From Taudactylus pleione (taxonomy: Eukaryota; Chordata; Amphibia; Anura; Myobatrachidae), in the NCBI GenBank assembly GCA_031769625.1, contig JAUIMM010000646.1, positions 806,501-870,500 of the forward strand: a stretch of 64,000 nt of DNA. Reading direction: 5' to 3'. Made by a program: the position numbers and the translations under genes. Shown piece by piece: positions 37,301 to 40,672 of this stretch (positions are counted from its first letter, which is position 1; the number at the start of each line of letters is the position of its first letter). The notes beneath the pieces are model-generated. The model made no database searches. It was not told the origin of the DNA and was given only the letters and a program-made list of their open reading frames with translations.

Positions 37301-40300
37301 ATGTATAATGACAAGTTATGTTTTTAGGCCAGACTTGAAGTCATGTCCCCAATATTGAGTGGTCATGTCCTCTCCAGCTTCATGTCCATGGCAACCGATA
37401 CACATGATAGGCATAGCTAAAGTGCCAGGGCCCGGAACTCATGCCTATAGCTACATGAGCAATAAAGCAGCCAATTGTTTTGTAGATGACCTCTTGGATA
37501 ATTTGTGCACAGACGTCTGCTATGTGATGTGTGTGGTACACGTGTGTAAGGGTGCATTTCTGTCTGACATCCAGGAACATGTCTAGCACATACTACAAGG
37601 GGCCATGGTGTACAGATCATCCAACAAGAGCGATTCAGTATATCTGTATGGCTGCAGTATATAGGTTTCTAACATATGAAACATATAATTACAATTTATA
37701 ACATAGGAAAACATTCTAAAAAAACAAAAAAAACAAATGCAGAAATGATATCTAGATTTGTGTAACTGTAATATATTTTTAAAGTATATTTCTGTTTTTT
37801 CTAGGCTTAAAGAAATATGCTATCCTGATATTCCGGACCCAAATAAGAGCAAAATCCTCTCCTTCACTGCACTGAAGGTAAAGAATGAAATCTTAGTAAG
37901 AACGTTCCTCTCGACATTCTATGGGGTATATTTACGAAAGTGAGAGTTTTTAGAAGTGGAGATGTTGCCCATAGCAACCAATCAGATTCTAGCTATTATC
38001 TTCTAGAAGTTGCTAGATAAATGTTAAGTAGGATCTGATTGGCTGCTATGGGCAACAACAACTCCATTTCCAAAGCAAAAACTCTCATTTTAGTAAATTA
38101 TACCCCTATGAATTCTGAATTGGGACCCTGCCCCTCTTAAAAGTGGGGGTGGTATACTGGGGAAAGGGCGTGGCCTGGTGGCAAACCCTGTTTCCGTTAG
38201 TCTTGGGGTCATGACCTGCGCGCAGGTTCACCCCTCCCCTGCACTGTTTAGATGCCTTTCATATGCGCACAGCTTCTATTCAGTATTTGCCCGCTGCAGA
38301 GTAGCGATAATTGGTTGCTCCCCCAACCTCCCGCCGAAAAGAGGGACTATGCCTCCGATATCAGGATGGTTGGGAAATATGGTAAAAATGCATTTTAATG
38401 TCTGTGATAGGACGGGATTTTCTTTGCCACCCTGTGGGGACTCCACTTAGCGTCAGTAAATCAGCGCCTTTTTTCTGATCCTTATCAGCAGTGCATAGCA
38501 TTTATTGTCACTTCTTTTTTTTGTTTCCCAATCATTTTTCATACTTAGAACTAGGTCTGGAAACAGAAAGAAATTGGTGAAACCATTTCAAAAAGTAATA
38601 TAAGCGTCTGAAGCTGCTAGAAATGTTATACCAGCTTTAGGGTGTGTATATCAGCGCCGTATTAAGGGCCACGTGGCAAAATGATTTAAGGCTTATGGTG
38701 CATACACACGGTCAGATTTCTCTTCAGATCTGAACGATAACGATTTAAAAAATCGTTCAATCGTTCAGACATGTCAGATTATCCTTCAGATATGAACGAT
38801 TGAACGATTTGACCAACAATTTGAACTATGAACGATTTTTGACTGCATTAAAATGAATGGAATCGTCCAAGTCTGACTGCAAACACATCAGATGTCAGAT
38901 ATCGTTATCTGACCATCTGGAACACGCATCGTTCATCGTTCAGACATGTCAGATTATCCTTCAGATATGAACGATGAGCGTTCCAGATGGTCAGATAACG
39001 ATATCTGACATCTGATGTGTTTGCAGTCAGACTTGGACGATTCCATTCATTTTAATGCAGTCAAAAATCGTTCATAGTTCAAATCGTTGGTCAAATCGTT
39101 CATCTGACAAATCTGACCGTGTGTATGCACCTCTATTGTGAGAAGCGGAGGAGGTGTGACCAGTGCTGGGTGGGTGTGGCCACTACCACATGGGCGTGTA
39201 CATCCCCTACACTGCCAGCCCCAAAGTCTCCCTAAAAGTAAAATTAGAAATCTATCATATTTTTGTGAGGAAAATAGAAATACAATTTTAATATTTACGA
39301 TTTATGGCCAGCTGGTGGTTGGTCATTATCAGAGGCTGTCATGATGATGGGCCTATTTTTATGTGGAGACCTGGAGCTGTAGTCTGATCAACCCCATTGT
39401 TACATATTTTACTAAGCGTAACTATATGGGGAGAGCTACATGCAGGGATTATGCTCTCTGTAGCAGACACACTTAGCAATTACAATTTATTTGCTCATAT
39501 ACGCTACTGACATTCTCGTCCCCGCATTTATTTCAGCCTGCGACATGAAGCACGAGTGTCATTTGGCGTTGCTGACAATCTGGTAAATCTAGTTGTGCAT
39601 GGATGCCAGTCTGATTTTGGGTCAGTTCTCCATCGTGTTATAAATATAACCCAAAGTTGCAGAGGATGAAGGACCTGATTCAGAGTTGGGAATAGTGAGA
39701 GATATCTCTCTCAACTGATCATCTTGGTGAAACCATGCTGCACTGCAGGTGGGGCAGATTTATAATGTGCAGAGAGATGTAGATTTGGGAGGAGTGTTTC
39801 CAAACGGACATCTAAATTGTAGAGTAATAATAAAGCTGTGCAGGATTTGTGGGCTACATGCAAAAGCAGCCAGTATTTACCCCACATGTAAAAAAAACTT
39901 TATGTATTTACACCCCTTGAAATTACAATATGGTTTGTTCAGGTTCACAGTTGAGAGAGATATCTCACTCTATTCCCAACTCTGAATCAGGCCCTAAATC
40001 CATTGTACAGCACGATCTAATGCAGACCAGGAATGAAGGAACCTGAGGTTCTCGTGCAGTAACCGTTGCACCCAGATGCGCTACCTCATTCTCATAATTA
40101 GCAGGTGTGACATGCATGTTTTTTATTAACAGGGGGCAGCAGACAAAAACTGCAGACCAACAGACATGGAAAGTTTTCCCCAGAAGGTGGAAGTTGTCAT
40201 TATGCAGGAAAATTTAGAGTTCACACGTTGTGAAGACAACAATATTACAACGGATAATCAACTAGACTTGCTTTATGCCTGTATACAGAAAAATGAACAG

Positions 40301-40672
40301 GTCAGGTGCGGATTACACTCCCATTATTCTACTGGTGGTAGTGAAACGGCAAACACCTTGAACAAAACAATAGATGAACCGTTAGAGGCACATCTAACTA
40401 AGTACCAGGAGTTCTTCAACCAGAACTACACCAGCTCGCCTGATCTAGCCTTTGATTGTTTGACAAGTCCAGGATATAGACCTCAAGCAGACAGTGGTCC
40501 TCACACAACAGATGATGCACTTGGGCAAAGTATCTTCAGTCATTTGACAGCTACCTATCTGGAGGCAAGCCCCGATGAAGCGGATGTGTGTTTTGGAAAT
40601 GCTCCTGATCTAGAAAGGGAGCCGAGGAGCCCAGCTTCAATAAACTCAACCACATACATACTTGTAGACTGA
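2106..40672 (+). CDS. osmr: Oncostatin M receptor (OSMR) ortholog, 3' twelve exons
   Basis: Split gene for a class I cytokine receptor of the gp130 family. The protein sits in the plasma membrane, pairs with gp130 or IL31RA in mammals, and signals through JAK/STAT. CDS = join(2106..2251, 12231..12361, 14768..14936, 16824..16900, 20479..20701, 21694..21876, 32938..33039, 33484..33663, 34498..34659, 36344..36437, 37805..37877, 40133..40672), about 690 codons. All introns are GT-AG and the phases agree (2, 1, 0, 1, 0, 1, 1, 1, 1, 1, 2, 0). Order: second half of the domain before the ligand-binding pair, WSNWS domain, three fibronectin III domains, transmembrane helix, box 1, tail. OSMR fits better than its paralog LIFR: remembered mammalian OSMR shares FRPGVRYDF, GYVV-WC, the TFTK-TP domain end and CYPDIPDP. 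The 5' exons are outside the window. No frameshift or stop was seen in any exon. Introns are long and TE-filled. Confidence 0.87.
2335..2790 (-). mobile_element. L2-like LINE 3' end fragment
   Basis: On the minus strand the degraded frame reads LWNSLPLPIR and LKRALKTHYF, matching the C-terminal end of L2/CR1-clade reverse transcriptases, followed by a 3' UTR with TTACGAGCAGGGCCCTC and a tail of GGCGC…ATATAAATAAATGATAATAA. The same 3' end appears at 47527-47800 and 48340-49590. Heavily 5' truncated. Confidence 0.65.
2901..3057 (+). repeat. DIRS left inverted terminal repeat
   Basis: Begins TTTTCTACTTCAGGG and pairs with 8649-8803 on the opposite strand, through TATAGGTGTGACGTCAGTCG and the G/C-rich GCCCCCGGGCCAAGG end. 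The outermost bases differ from the right repeat, as is normal in DIRS elements. Confidence 0.9.
3058..3991 (+). other. DIRS 5' leader
   Basis: GC-rich leader between the left repeat and the gag-like ORF. Several open frames cross it on both strands but none resembles a protein family. Likely promoter and 5' UTR by analogy with other DIRS elements. Confidence 0.5.
3992..5452 (+). CDS. DIRS gag-like protein (ORF1)
   Basis: Intact 486-codon frame. Residues about 10-34 carry two C-x2-C pairs (CTTC, CRQC), a possible zinc-binding site. The middle (KSKYAFFKD, LDISTLVSR, ARRTLWLRSW) is the conserved part of vertebrate DIRS ORF1 as I know it. The C-terminus is basic and rich in S, P and R, suiting nucleic-acid binding. 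The ATG at 3992 is the first in frame. The last codons overlap the probable start of the RT frame. Confidence 0.8.
   Translation: MSESDFPLRLQCTTCKVPLAEGEGSAEGLCRQCLSMARPITVTAPVQEPPWACFAQALTALVGQLAPQPAFTPMGLSQQSVVSSPMQGFPRQLVVPHSLPISPLPGSQEPAWVNSLTSSVQHLSDVLQGESVMRSHKRPVASLSAPYEDDEGTSDDGEILDPYDQEPLHTKDADAKSKVYIPGLIRAVRIALVIEDEVPPAAKSKYAFFKDVKGDATVFPLSGQLVDHLEEAWKQPGKRYQPQRRLAVAYPFADNYFAKWESPPQVDSHVTRLVRSATLPMPSMSSLKDATDRKVEICLKSAYSLAGGAARPAMAICWVARAMERWADSLEASFESDCPADQAELIGNLRDSATYINEAALDISTLVSRISSAAVAARRTLWLRSWKADADSKKGLEALPFTGEVLFGPDLDKIVATLAAAKSACLPSAAAPSGSGPSSFRSSRAQGRPKPQSFPRQAGPKKSVKPRKQAWSTRRPAPKPDDKPAA
5433..7357 (+). pseudogene. DIRS RT / RNase H / DAM-like methylase, frameshifted
   Basis: The conserved N-terminal RT segment (WVLEVVSHGYALSF, QRGQGFYSNLF) runs in frame 3 from an ATG at 5433 that overlaps gag. 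At about 5739-5742 it switches to frame 2 (PNGSYRPILNLKALN), consistent with loss of one T in a T run. The second part is open to 7357: VSLDIQDAYLHVPI (first catalytic Asp), YLDD at 6077-6088, RNase H residues in TTDASLRGWGA, ILELRAV and QSDNATTVAYINRQGG, then the methylase-like domain (IDLMASRHNNKLPVY, FPPVSLLPRVI, APAWPRRHW). One indel makes the copy non-functional unless it is recoded. Confidence 0.85.
7351..8373 (+). CDS. DIRS tyrosine recombinase
   Basis: Integrase of the element; no DDE domain. The N-terminal SAM-like DNA-binding part reads SSARIYHRVWHTFFQWC. Catalytic residues visible: Arg in ASARRVSELGAL (7801-7806), His-x-x-Arg in HSTRS (8182-8193), Trp in AATWSSVHTF, and the nucleophile Tyr in VRYYRFD (8287-8292). 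All the usual R-H-R-W-Y positions are present and the frame is open, so this protein could still be made. The frame is open back to 5920 over the RT region; the start at 7351 is the nearest ATG before the homologous part and is not certain. Confidence 0.8.
   Translation: MLRSRGFSSSVVRTMLRARKPSSARIYHRVWHTFFQWCRPRGYAPREFRLSRILAFLQAGLDHGLRLASLKVQVSALSVWFHRWIATIPDVRTFMQGVLRIQPPFVPPVAPWDLAVVLRALQGPPFEPLGSVDLKWLTAKTVFLLAIASARRVSELGALSCRPPFLVFYGNRAVLRTRPEFLPKVISQFHINEEIVVPAFNSPGLSVGEASLDVVRALRTYVDRTSSFRKSDALFVLFGFRKKGWPASKQTLAAWIRMAISEAYLHEGLPVPPSLKAHSTRSVGPSWAARRGASAVQICKAATWSSVHTFVRYYRFDTFASQDASFGRRILLSAQERPHP
8398..8505 (+). repeat. DIRS internal complementary region
   Basis: 8398-8438 is an exact complement of the left terminus (2901-2941). 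8437-8505 is an exact complement of the right terminus (8772-8840). The two complements abut, so this region holds a splint for both ends of the element, as needed for circularisation in the DIRS replication model. Perfect pairing on both sides suggests recent mobility. Confidence 0.93.
8649..8840 (+). repeat. DIRS right inverted terminal repeat
   Basis: Inverted copy of 2901-3057 followed by an end not present at the left (ATAGAGATAACAAGGG…CTCATATT). Ends at about 8840, defined by the complement in the internal region. Confidence 0.88.
9576..10320. other. Intron sequence, nothing recognised
   Basis: AT-rich unique-looking sequence with a CT-rich stretch near 10260-10310. No coding, RNA or clear repeat signal. 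Confidence 0.4.
10321..11252. mobile_element. GGGCCTGATTCAG-family foldback with TTAGGG-like interior
   Basis: Left end GGGCTGATTCAGACC, right end CTGAATCAGGCCC. The flanks (GGTCTAT / ATAGACC) also pair, so no clean target duplication can be called. Between 10675 and 10870 the interior repeats GGTTAGG / TTAGGGTTAGGC blocks separated by C or G runs. The right arm (ACAAACGGCACTTCCTGTCA) recurs near 61863-61888. Confidence 0.65.
10680..10872 (+). repeat. Degenerate TTAGGG-like interstitial repeat
   Basis: At least six blocks of TTAGGGTTAGG or TTAGGTTTAGG separated by GCACCCCC or GGGG runs. Vertebrate telomeric TTAGGG is only approximated and the block is inside a MITE, so it is better seen as part of that element than a telomere relic. 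Confidence 0.55.
11657..12011. mobile_element. GGGCCTGATTCAG-family foldback, AGT duplication
   Basis: Left end GGGGGTCATTCAGACCCG, right end CTGAATCAGGCCC, with AGT at 11654-11656 and 12012-12014. The interior contains CACTGACATCACTAGTGATG and an adjacent hairpin (AGTGATTTTGGCTCT / AGAGCCAAAATCACT), shared with 31695-32243 and 34960-35432. Confidence 0.75.
12231..12361 (+). CDS. osmr: osmr exon B: first half of WSxWS-bearing domain
   Basis: Phase 1 start after tatttaccag, phase 0 end before gtaagt. It encodes LPLTPSNLVV, a candidate NVS glycosylation site, KLNWVLKAD and a C-Q-T-D segment, the A-to-C strands of a fibronectin-like cytokine-receptor domain. The intron before it is almost 10 kb and holds the DIRS element. 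Confidence 0.85.
12414..12437. repeat. (TA)n microsatellite
   Basis: About 12 TA units shortly after osmr exon B. Confidence 0.9.
12547..12827. mobile_element. Short GGGCCTGATTCAG-family foldback
   Basis: Left GGGCCTGATTCAGCAAGG, right CCTTGCTGAACAGGCCC (one-base loss in the right end). The pairing continues inward (GATCGCAGTAGC / GCTACTG-like). No clean flanking duplication. Confidence 0.65.
12890..13222. mobile_element. Hairpin MITE remnant
   Basis: A 60-base hairpin at about 13006-13070 (GTCGTTAGCCGCATCG pairing with CGATGCGGCTGACGAT) sits inside weaker outer arms (ACACATTACACGAT … TTAAGTGTGTGCCC). No protein signal. The type is unknown. Confidence 0.5.
13370..13577. mobile_element. Palindromic MITE
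   Basis: AAGTGATAAGGTGCCAGCCA and its complement near 13500-13525 form the arms, with a weaker outer end (AATAGACCCCTTA at the right). Typical short non-autonomous DNA element. Confidence 0.6.
13635..14145. mobile_element. Outer foldback MITE interrupted by a second MITE
   Basis: GGGGTATATGTATCAAAGCTT at the left pairs with AAGCTTTGATACACATGCCCC at the right, and GTGAGATAAAATTG pairs with CAATTTTATCTCAC. The element is broken in its centre by the TTA-flanked element at 13714-14033. Confidence 0.7.
13714..14033. mobile_element. Inner Harbinger-like MITE, TTA duplication
   Basis: TGCTGGGCATACA / TGTATGCCCAGCA ends with TTA at 13711-13713 and 14034-14036. The interior is related to 211-530 (GGTTGGAATGAAAA, CTGGTAAYGTATGGGAG), so the two belong to one family. 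It inserted into the MITE at 13635-14145. Confidence 0.75.
14268..14345 (+). repeat. Fragment of an old interspersed repeat
   Basis: GTGAAAGGAAACTAAAACAC followed by GGAAACCCATGAAAACGTGG and GGAGAACATACAAACT resembles a motif very common in fish and frog genomes. I cannot name the family with certainty. Confidence 0.45.
14768..14936 (+). CDS. osmr: osmr exon C: WSxWS exon
   Basis: Phase 0 start after ttattgcag, phase 1 end. It encodes YSLSLIGLQPWTQYDLRVRC followed by AGWSNWSQ. The WSNWS at 14891-14905 is the signature of class I cytokine receptors and closes the ligand-binding module. Cys after RVR matches the conserved strand-F cysteine. Confidence 0.92.
15140..15545. mobile_element. Foldback remnant with repeated AAAATGGCCGCCGCC arms
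   Basis: CCAAAAATGGCCGCCGCCAA occurs at about 15250 and 15410 on the plus strand and inverted near 15325-15345. TTCCATGCGGACTAGCCGTC forms a small central hairpin. The left part (GAGGTGCACGTGCACCGGGT) resembles hAT-like interior sequence. Boundaries unclear. Confidence 0.45.
15704..15738. repeat. (TA)n microsatellite
   Basis: About 17 TA units in AT-rich intron sequence. Confidence 0.9.
16387..16453. repeat. (GATA)n microsatellite
   Basis: About 16 perfect GATA units ending just before TATGGAATCC. The intron between 15740 and 16386 shows no other recognisable feature. Confidence 0.95.
16824..16900 (+). CDS. osmr: osmr exon D: start of first membrane-proximal FNIII domain
   Basis: Short exon, phase 1 to phase 0. 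It reads PTGALDVWRQLVN then IVILYWR. The P-x-x-x-DVWR pattern followed by a beta strand ending in W-R/K is the start of the first membrane-proximal domain of OSMR. Donor is gtaagt; acceptor is TTTCAG. Confidence 0.83.
16931..17469. mobile_element. GGGCCTGATTCAG-family foldback, TAA duplication
   Basis: Left GGTTCTGATTCATTACG, right GTAATGAATCAGGCCC, TAA on both sides (16928-16930, 17470-17472). The pairing continues as GAATCGCTATTG / CAATAGCGATCTG. It starts 30 bases after osmr exon D. Confidence 0.72.
18325..18487 (+). repeat. Minisatellite, left block
   Basis: Units of about 26-30 bp containing GCCTGCGTGCATACATCATA then (TA)TCTATA, six copies. Same orientation as the block at 19864-20157, so the two were once one array. 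Confidence 0.85.
18482..19863. mobile_element. Element inserted in the minisatellite, possibly Penelope-like
   Basis: Sequence that splits the minisatellite. ATCATATATCTATA occurs at both borders and may be a 14-bp duplication, although the array repeats make this ambiguous. On the minus strand, AAGGCGAAACAT followed by AT-rich sequence with AATAAAAG recalls 3' parts of Penelope-like elements. No RT or GIY-YIG frame is present. The right two thirds is a long palindrome. Confidence 0.4.
18939..19863. repeat. Long near-perfect inverted repeat, arms about 460 bp
   Basis: 18939-19397 pairs with 19403-19863 around a 5-base spacer (TGTAG). Differences are few: for example TTATATAAG versus TTATCATATAA near the centre and ATCTTTAGC versus GCTAAAGGTG. 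No conserved frame. Confidence 0.92.
19864..20157 (+). repeat. Minisatellite, right block
   Basis: About ten to eleven copies of the unit seen at 18325-18487, with variants (GCGTGCGTGC, CTGTGTGC). Confidence 0.85.
20479..20701 (+). CDS. osmr: osmr exon E: rest of first membrane-proximal FNIII domain
   Basis: Phase 0 to phase 1. It encodes ANGVISHYSIRWW, then AYAFSVTAENGAGESPAS, the F and G strands of a fibronectin III domain. The NG-I-x-x-Y segment matches gp130-family receptors. NSS is a candidate glycosylation site. Donor is gtaagt. Together with the preceding exon this makes one complete domain. Confidence 0.88.
20850..21295. mobile_element. Remnants of hAT-like and foldback repeats
   Basis: CAGGGGCGTTTCTAGAGAGG at about 20915 looks like a hAT terminus of the kind common in frogs. 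Two AAAATGGCC(G/A) hairpins lie at 21085-21165, and GGGGCCCGTGTGCACTCA at 21240 resembles GGGGCTCGTGTGCAGTC at 20937. No matching right terminus or duplication was found. Confidence 0.4.
21694..21876 (+). CDS. osmr: osmr exon F: second FNIII domain, first half
   Basis: Phase 1 to phase 1. It encodes a GG-I-x-LQW strand, then GYVVQWCNTP and IQWKKYNSS. The GYVV-WC-…-QWK spacing is what separates OSMR from LIFR here. NSS is a candidate glycosylation site. The following intron is 11 kb and carries the nested hAT/L1/MITE block. Confidence 0.88.
22150..22232 (+). repeat. Short minisatellite, 22-bp unit
   Basis: GTGGTCAGCCACCAGAGGGG plus GT, repeated three times with partial flanking units. Confidence 0.85.
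22840..23563 (+). repeat. G-rich degenerate tandem repeat in the hAT element
   Basis: Irregular units of roughly 25-40 bases built on GGGGACCACTACTGGGGGCA and CTGCATAAGG. It continues for a few bases after the LINE (30501-30530), which shows the LINE inserted inside it. Confidence 0.75.
23564..25799 (+). other. L1 5' UTR
   Basis: No conserved frame. CpG-containing first part (to about 24500), C and T tracts near 24625-24690, then an AT-rich part before ORF1. Expected to hold the internal promoter. Confidence 0.5.
25800..26633 (+). pseudogene. L1 ORF1 (RNA-binding chaperone), C-terminus lost
   Basis: 277 codons. N-terminal Ser/Thr-rich stretch, a coiled coil at about residues 70-140 (LAALEQRVSDVED, MENRLRRSNLRF), an RRM-type middle (RFIGVPE), then the C-terminal domain (RPVIAKYLDYRMKERIL, DFSATVTQKRREF). 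It stops right after RFALLYPP, where the family normally continues, so the end was removed by the deletion that also cut ORF2. Confidence 0.8.
26634..30427 (+). pseudogene. L1 ORF2 (endonuclease-RT), broken
   Basis: APE endonuclease starts about 90 residues late; ALIVAGDFNSV, RIDLFLVS and ISDHAPI remain. RT part: LIPKPQKDVQ, YRPISLLNTDAKLLAKI, HQLGFVKGR, LSLDTTKAFDTV (first catalytic Asp). Frame changes near 28365 by loss of one base, then GTRQGCPLSPLLF and FADD at 28551-28562. A foldback element (28958-29540) cuts the frame again; WNGKRSKISLL and GGISFPDIRLYN resume after it. The end stops at LSPHRSFLMG, lacking the C-terminal cysteine-rich region. Confidence 0.85.
28958..29540. mobile_element. 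GGGCCTGATTCAG-family foldback inside L1 ORF2
   Basis: Ends GGCCCTCATTCAGAGCCG and its complement, TGA on both sides (28955-28957, 29541-29543). Close relative of 617-1210: shares GATGTTCGCACATCTGCGCA and GTGGTAACAGGGGAAGGTGC. Youngest layer of the nest. Confidence 0.85.
31103..31311. mobile_element. Palindromic MITE
   Basis: AGTTACAGATGTGTCCTCG at the left pairs with CGAGGACACATCTATAGTAACT at the right, and CATCTTTGCC with GGCAAAGATG. CpG-rich centre. No clear duplication. The adjoining 30695-31100 shows nothing recognisable. Confidence 0.65.
31523..31549. repeat. (AAT)n microsatellite
   Basis: About nine AAT units. Confidence 0.9.
31695..32243 (-). mobile_element. Compound GGGCCTGATTCAG-family foldback, ATT duplication
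   Basis: ATT on both sides (31692-31694, 32244-32246). The left end holds a self-contained mini-foldback of about 55 bases (GGGCCTGATTCAGAGCC … CTCTGAATCAGGGCCC), followed by the interior shared with 34960-35432 in opposite orientation. The right end is CTGAATGACCCCC. Confidence 0.75.
32244..32937. other. AT-rich intron end with old repeat relic
   Basis: 32460-32560 (CCAACCAAATGTGACAATCG, GGTTCAGACAAATT) resembles one arm of the Harbinger-like MITEs at 211 and 13714, strongly diverged. The rest holds only the acceptor tract of exon G. Confidence 0.35.
32938..33039 (+). CDS. osmr: osmr exon G: second FNIII domain, second half
   Basis: Phase 1 to phase 1, 102 bases. It reads FRPGVRYDFYIYGSK and ends GYTEELG. 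FRPG-RY-F-(x)-YG is one of the most conserved segments of the OSMR/LIFR pair, and the RYDF-IYG form is the OSMR one. Acceptor is attatag, donor gtaagc. Confidence 0.9.
33059..33456. mobile_element. MITE filling most of a short osmr intron
   Basis: GGCGGGATGCAGCAATG at the left and CATGCATCCCGTCCTAG at the right look like degenerate inverted ends. Interior pairs such as TCATTCTATGCATACGCAGAATGA and AAAGAGCCGCTCTTACCGAC / CGGTCCTTTGC. It leaves about 20-27 bases on each side for splice sites. Confidence 0.45.
33484..33663 (+). CDS. osmr: osmr exon H: third FNIII domain, first half
   Basis: Phase 1 to phase 1. It encodes SLSLDWSPYP, then GFVARYNIYLKNSGGDC, the B to C' strands of the last fibronectin III domain. 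The acceptor follows a cttctttttctag tract. The upstream intron is only 444 bases and seems to be mostly one MITE. Confidence 0.87.
34111..34275. mobile_element. Short palindromic MITE (GTTGCCCATAGCAACC type), copy 1
   Basis: GATGTTGCCCATAGCAACCA / TGGTTGCTATGGGCAACATC arms around a TCTAGCTATTATCTTCTA centre. Second copy at 37922-38107 and a third, interrupted, near 61089-61385. Confidence 0.75.
34289..34318. repeat. (TA)n microsatellite
   Basis: About 15 TA units directly after the MITE copy. Confidence 0.9.
34498..34659 (+). CDS. osmr: osmr exon I: third FNIII domain, second half
   Basis: Phase 1 to phase 1. It encodes ITINGLQSDTAYEVAVTAVT then FTKTHTPAG, ending the extracellular part just before the membrane. 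The pattern GL-x-x-x-T-x-Y-E-V and the final T-P agree with the last fibronectin III domain of OSMR. Donor is TGTAAGT. Confidence 0.87.
34960..35432 (+). mobile_element. Compound GGGCCTGATTCAG-family foldback, TCT duplication
   Basis: Left GGGCCTGATTCAGACCCG, right CTGAATCAGGGCC, TCT on both sides (34957-34959, 35433-35435). The mini-foldback (GCCCTGATTCAGAGCGAGCG … CGGCTCTGAATCAGGGCC) is at the right end here, mirror image of 31695-32243. Confidence 0.75.
35755..36005. mobile_element. Probable MITE remnant with GGGATGCCGGC ends
   Basis: GGGATGCCGGCTCTCAG, GACTCCGGCATCCC, then TAACCCTAAC-like blocks (35876-35930) and GATTCCAGCACCGGCATTCTGAC. It combines inverted CCGGCAT motifs and a GGTTAGG-type block, as in 10580-10872. 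Confidence 0.4.
36344..36437 (+). CDS. osmr: osmr exon J: transmembrane segment
   Basis: Phase 1 to phase 2. The peptide is GAVILPILLPVIIV followed by SLLALVLLSIGC, an uninterrupted helix of roughly 24 hydrophobic residues, then WKRAW, a basic stop-transfer signal. The acceptor is chosen at ttttTAG (36342-36343), because the CAG two bases further would break the frame and the helix. Confidence 0.85.
36438..37804. other. Intron between transmembrane and box 1 exons
   Basis: No repeat family, coding frame or RNA gene recognised. One G run at 36521-36530. Confidence 0.4.
37805..37877 (+). CDS. osmr: osmr exon K: box 1 JAK-binding motif
   Basis: Phase 2 to phase 0. It reads LKEICYPDIPDPNKSKILSF. 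The aromatic-P-x-I-P-x-P core is the box 1 motif that binds JAK kinases, and the CYPDIPDP form is characteristic of OSMR (LIFR has FYPDIPNP). Shortest of the exons at 73 bases. Acceptor ttttttctag, donor gtaaag. Confidence 0.92.
37922..38107. mobile_element. Short palindromic MITE (GTTGCCCATAGCAACC type), copy 2
   Basis: GGGGTATATTTACGAAAGTG at the left, TTTTAGTAAATTATACCCC at the right, with the same inner arms as 34111-34275. TA flanks both sides, possibly a TA duplication as made by Tc1/mariner elements. Confidence 0.75.
38698..39131. mobile_element. Palindromic MITE with GGTGCATACACACGGTCAGA ends
   Basis: Exact inverted ends; arms continue as AAATCGTTC, ACTTGGACGATTCCATTCA and GATATCGTTATCTGACC. 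The segment ATGTCAGATTATCCTTCAGA occurs twice in direct orientation (about 38770 and 38946), so the palindrome is not simple. Lies in the last osmr intron. Confidence 0.75.
39671..39994. mobile_element. GGGCCTGATTCAG-family foldback with GAGATATCTC arms
   Basis: GGACCTGATTCAGAGTTGGG pairs with CCCAACTCTGAATCAGGCCC, and AGAGATATCTCTCTCAACT pairs with AGTTGAGAGAGATATCTC. Ends belong to the GGGCCTGATTCAG family but the interior is distinct. It ends 139 bases before the last osmr exon. No clean duplication. Confidence 0.7.
40133..40672 (+). CDS. osmr: osmr last exon: cytoplasmic tail and stop
   Basis: Phase 0 start at GGGGCAGC after ttattaacag; ends in TGA at 40670-40672. It codes for 179 residues of acidic, unstructured tail. 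YRPQ at 40475-40486 fits the YxxQ STAT3-docking consensus. Other tyrosines (LLYAC, SHYST, TKYQEF, TYLEA, TTYILVD) could be phosphorylation sites. Beyond the first 30 residues similarity to mammalian OSMR is weak, as usual for tails of this family, and total tail length is close to the mammalian one. Confidence 0.85.
   Translation, partial: GAADKNCRPTDMESFPQKVEVVIMQENLEFTRCEDNNITTDNQLDLLYACIQKNEQVRCGLHSHYSTGGSETANTLNKTIDEPLEAHLTKYQEFFNQNYTSSPDLAFDCLTSPGYRPQADSGPHTTDDALGQSIFSHLTATYLEASPDEADVCFGNAPDLEREPRSPASINSTTYILVD

Noticed and set aside
39537..39582. Candidate 46-base exon between box 1 and the last osmr exon (CAG acceptor, gtaaat donor)
   Set aside because: Phase does not fit the phase 0 junction on either side, and the in-phase reading hits a stop. 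The protein aligns without it.
2106..40672. LIFR instead of OSMR as the gene identity
   Set aside because: Shared family features are present, but box 1 (CYPDIPDP), the RYDF-IYG segment, GYVV-WC and the short tail agree better with OSMR. LIFR would also have a longer tail with several YxxQ motifs.
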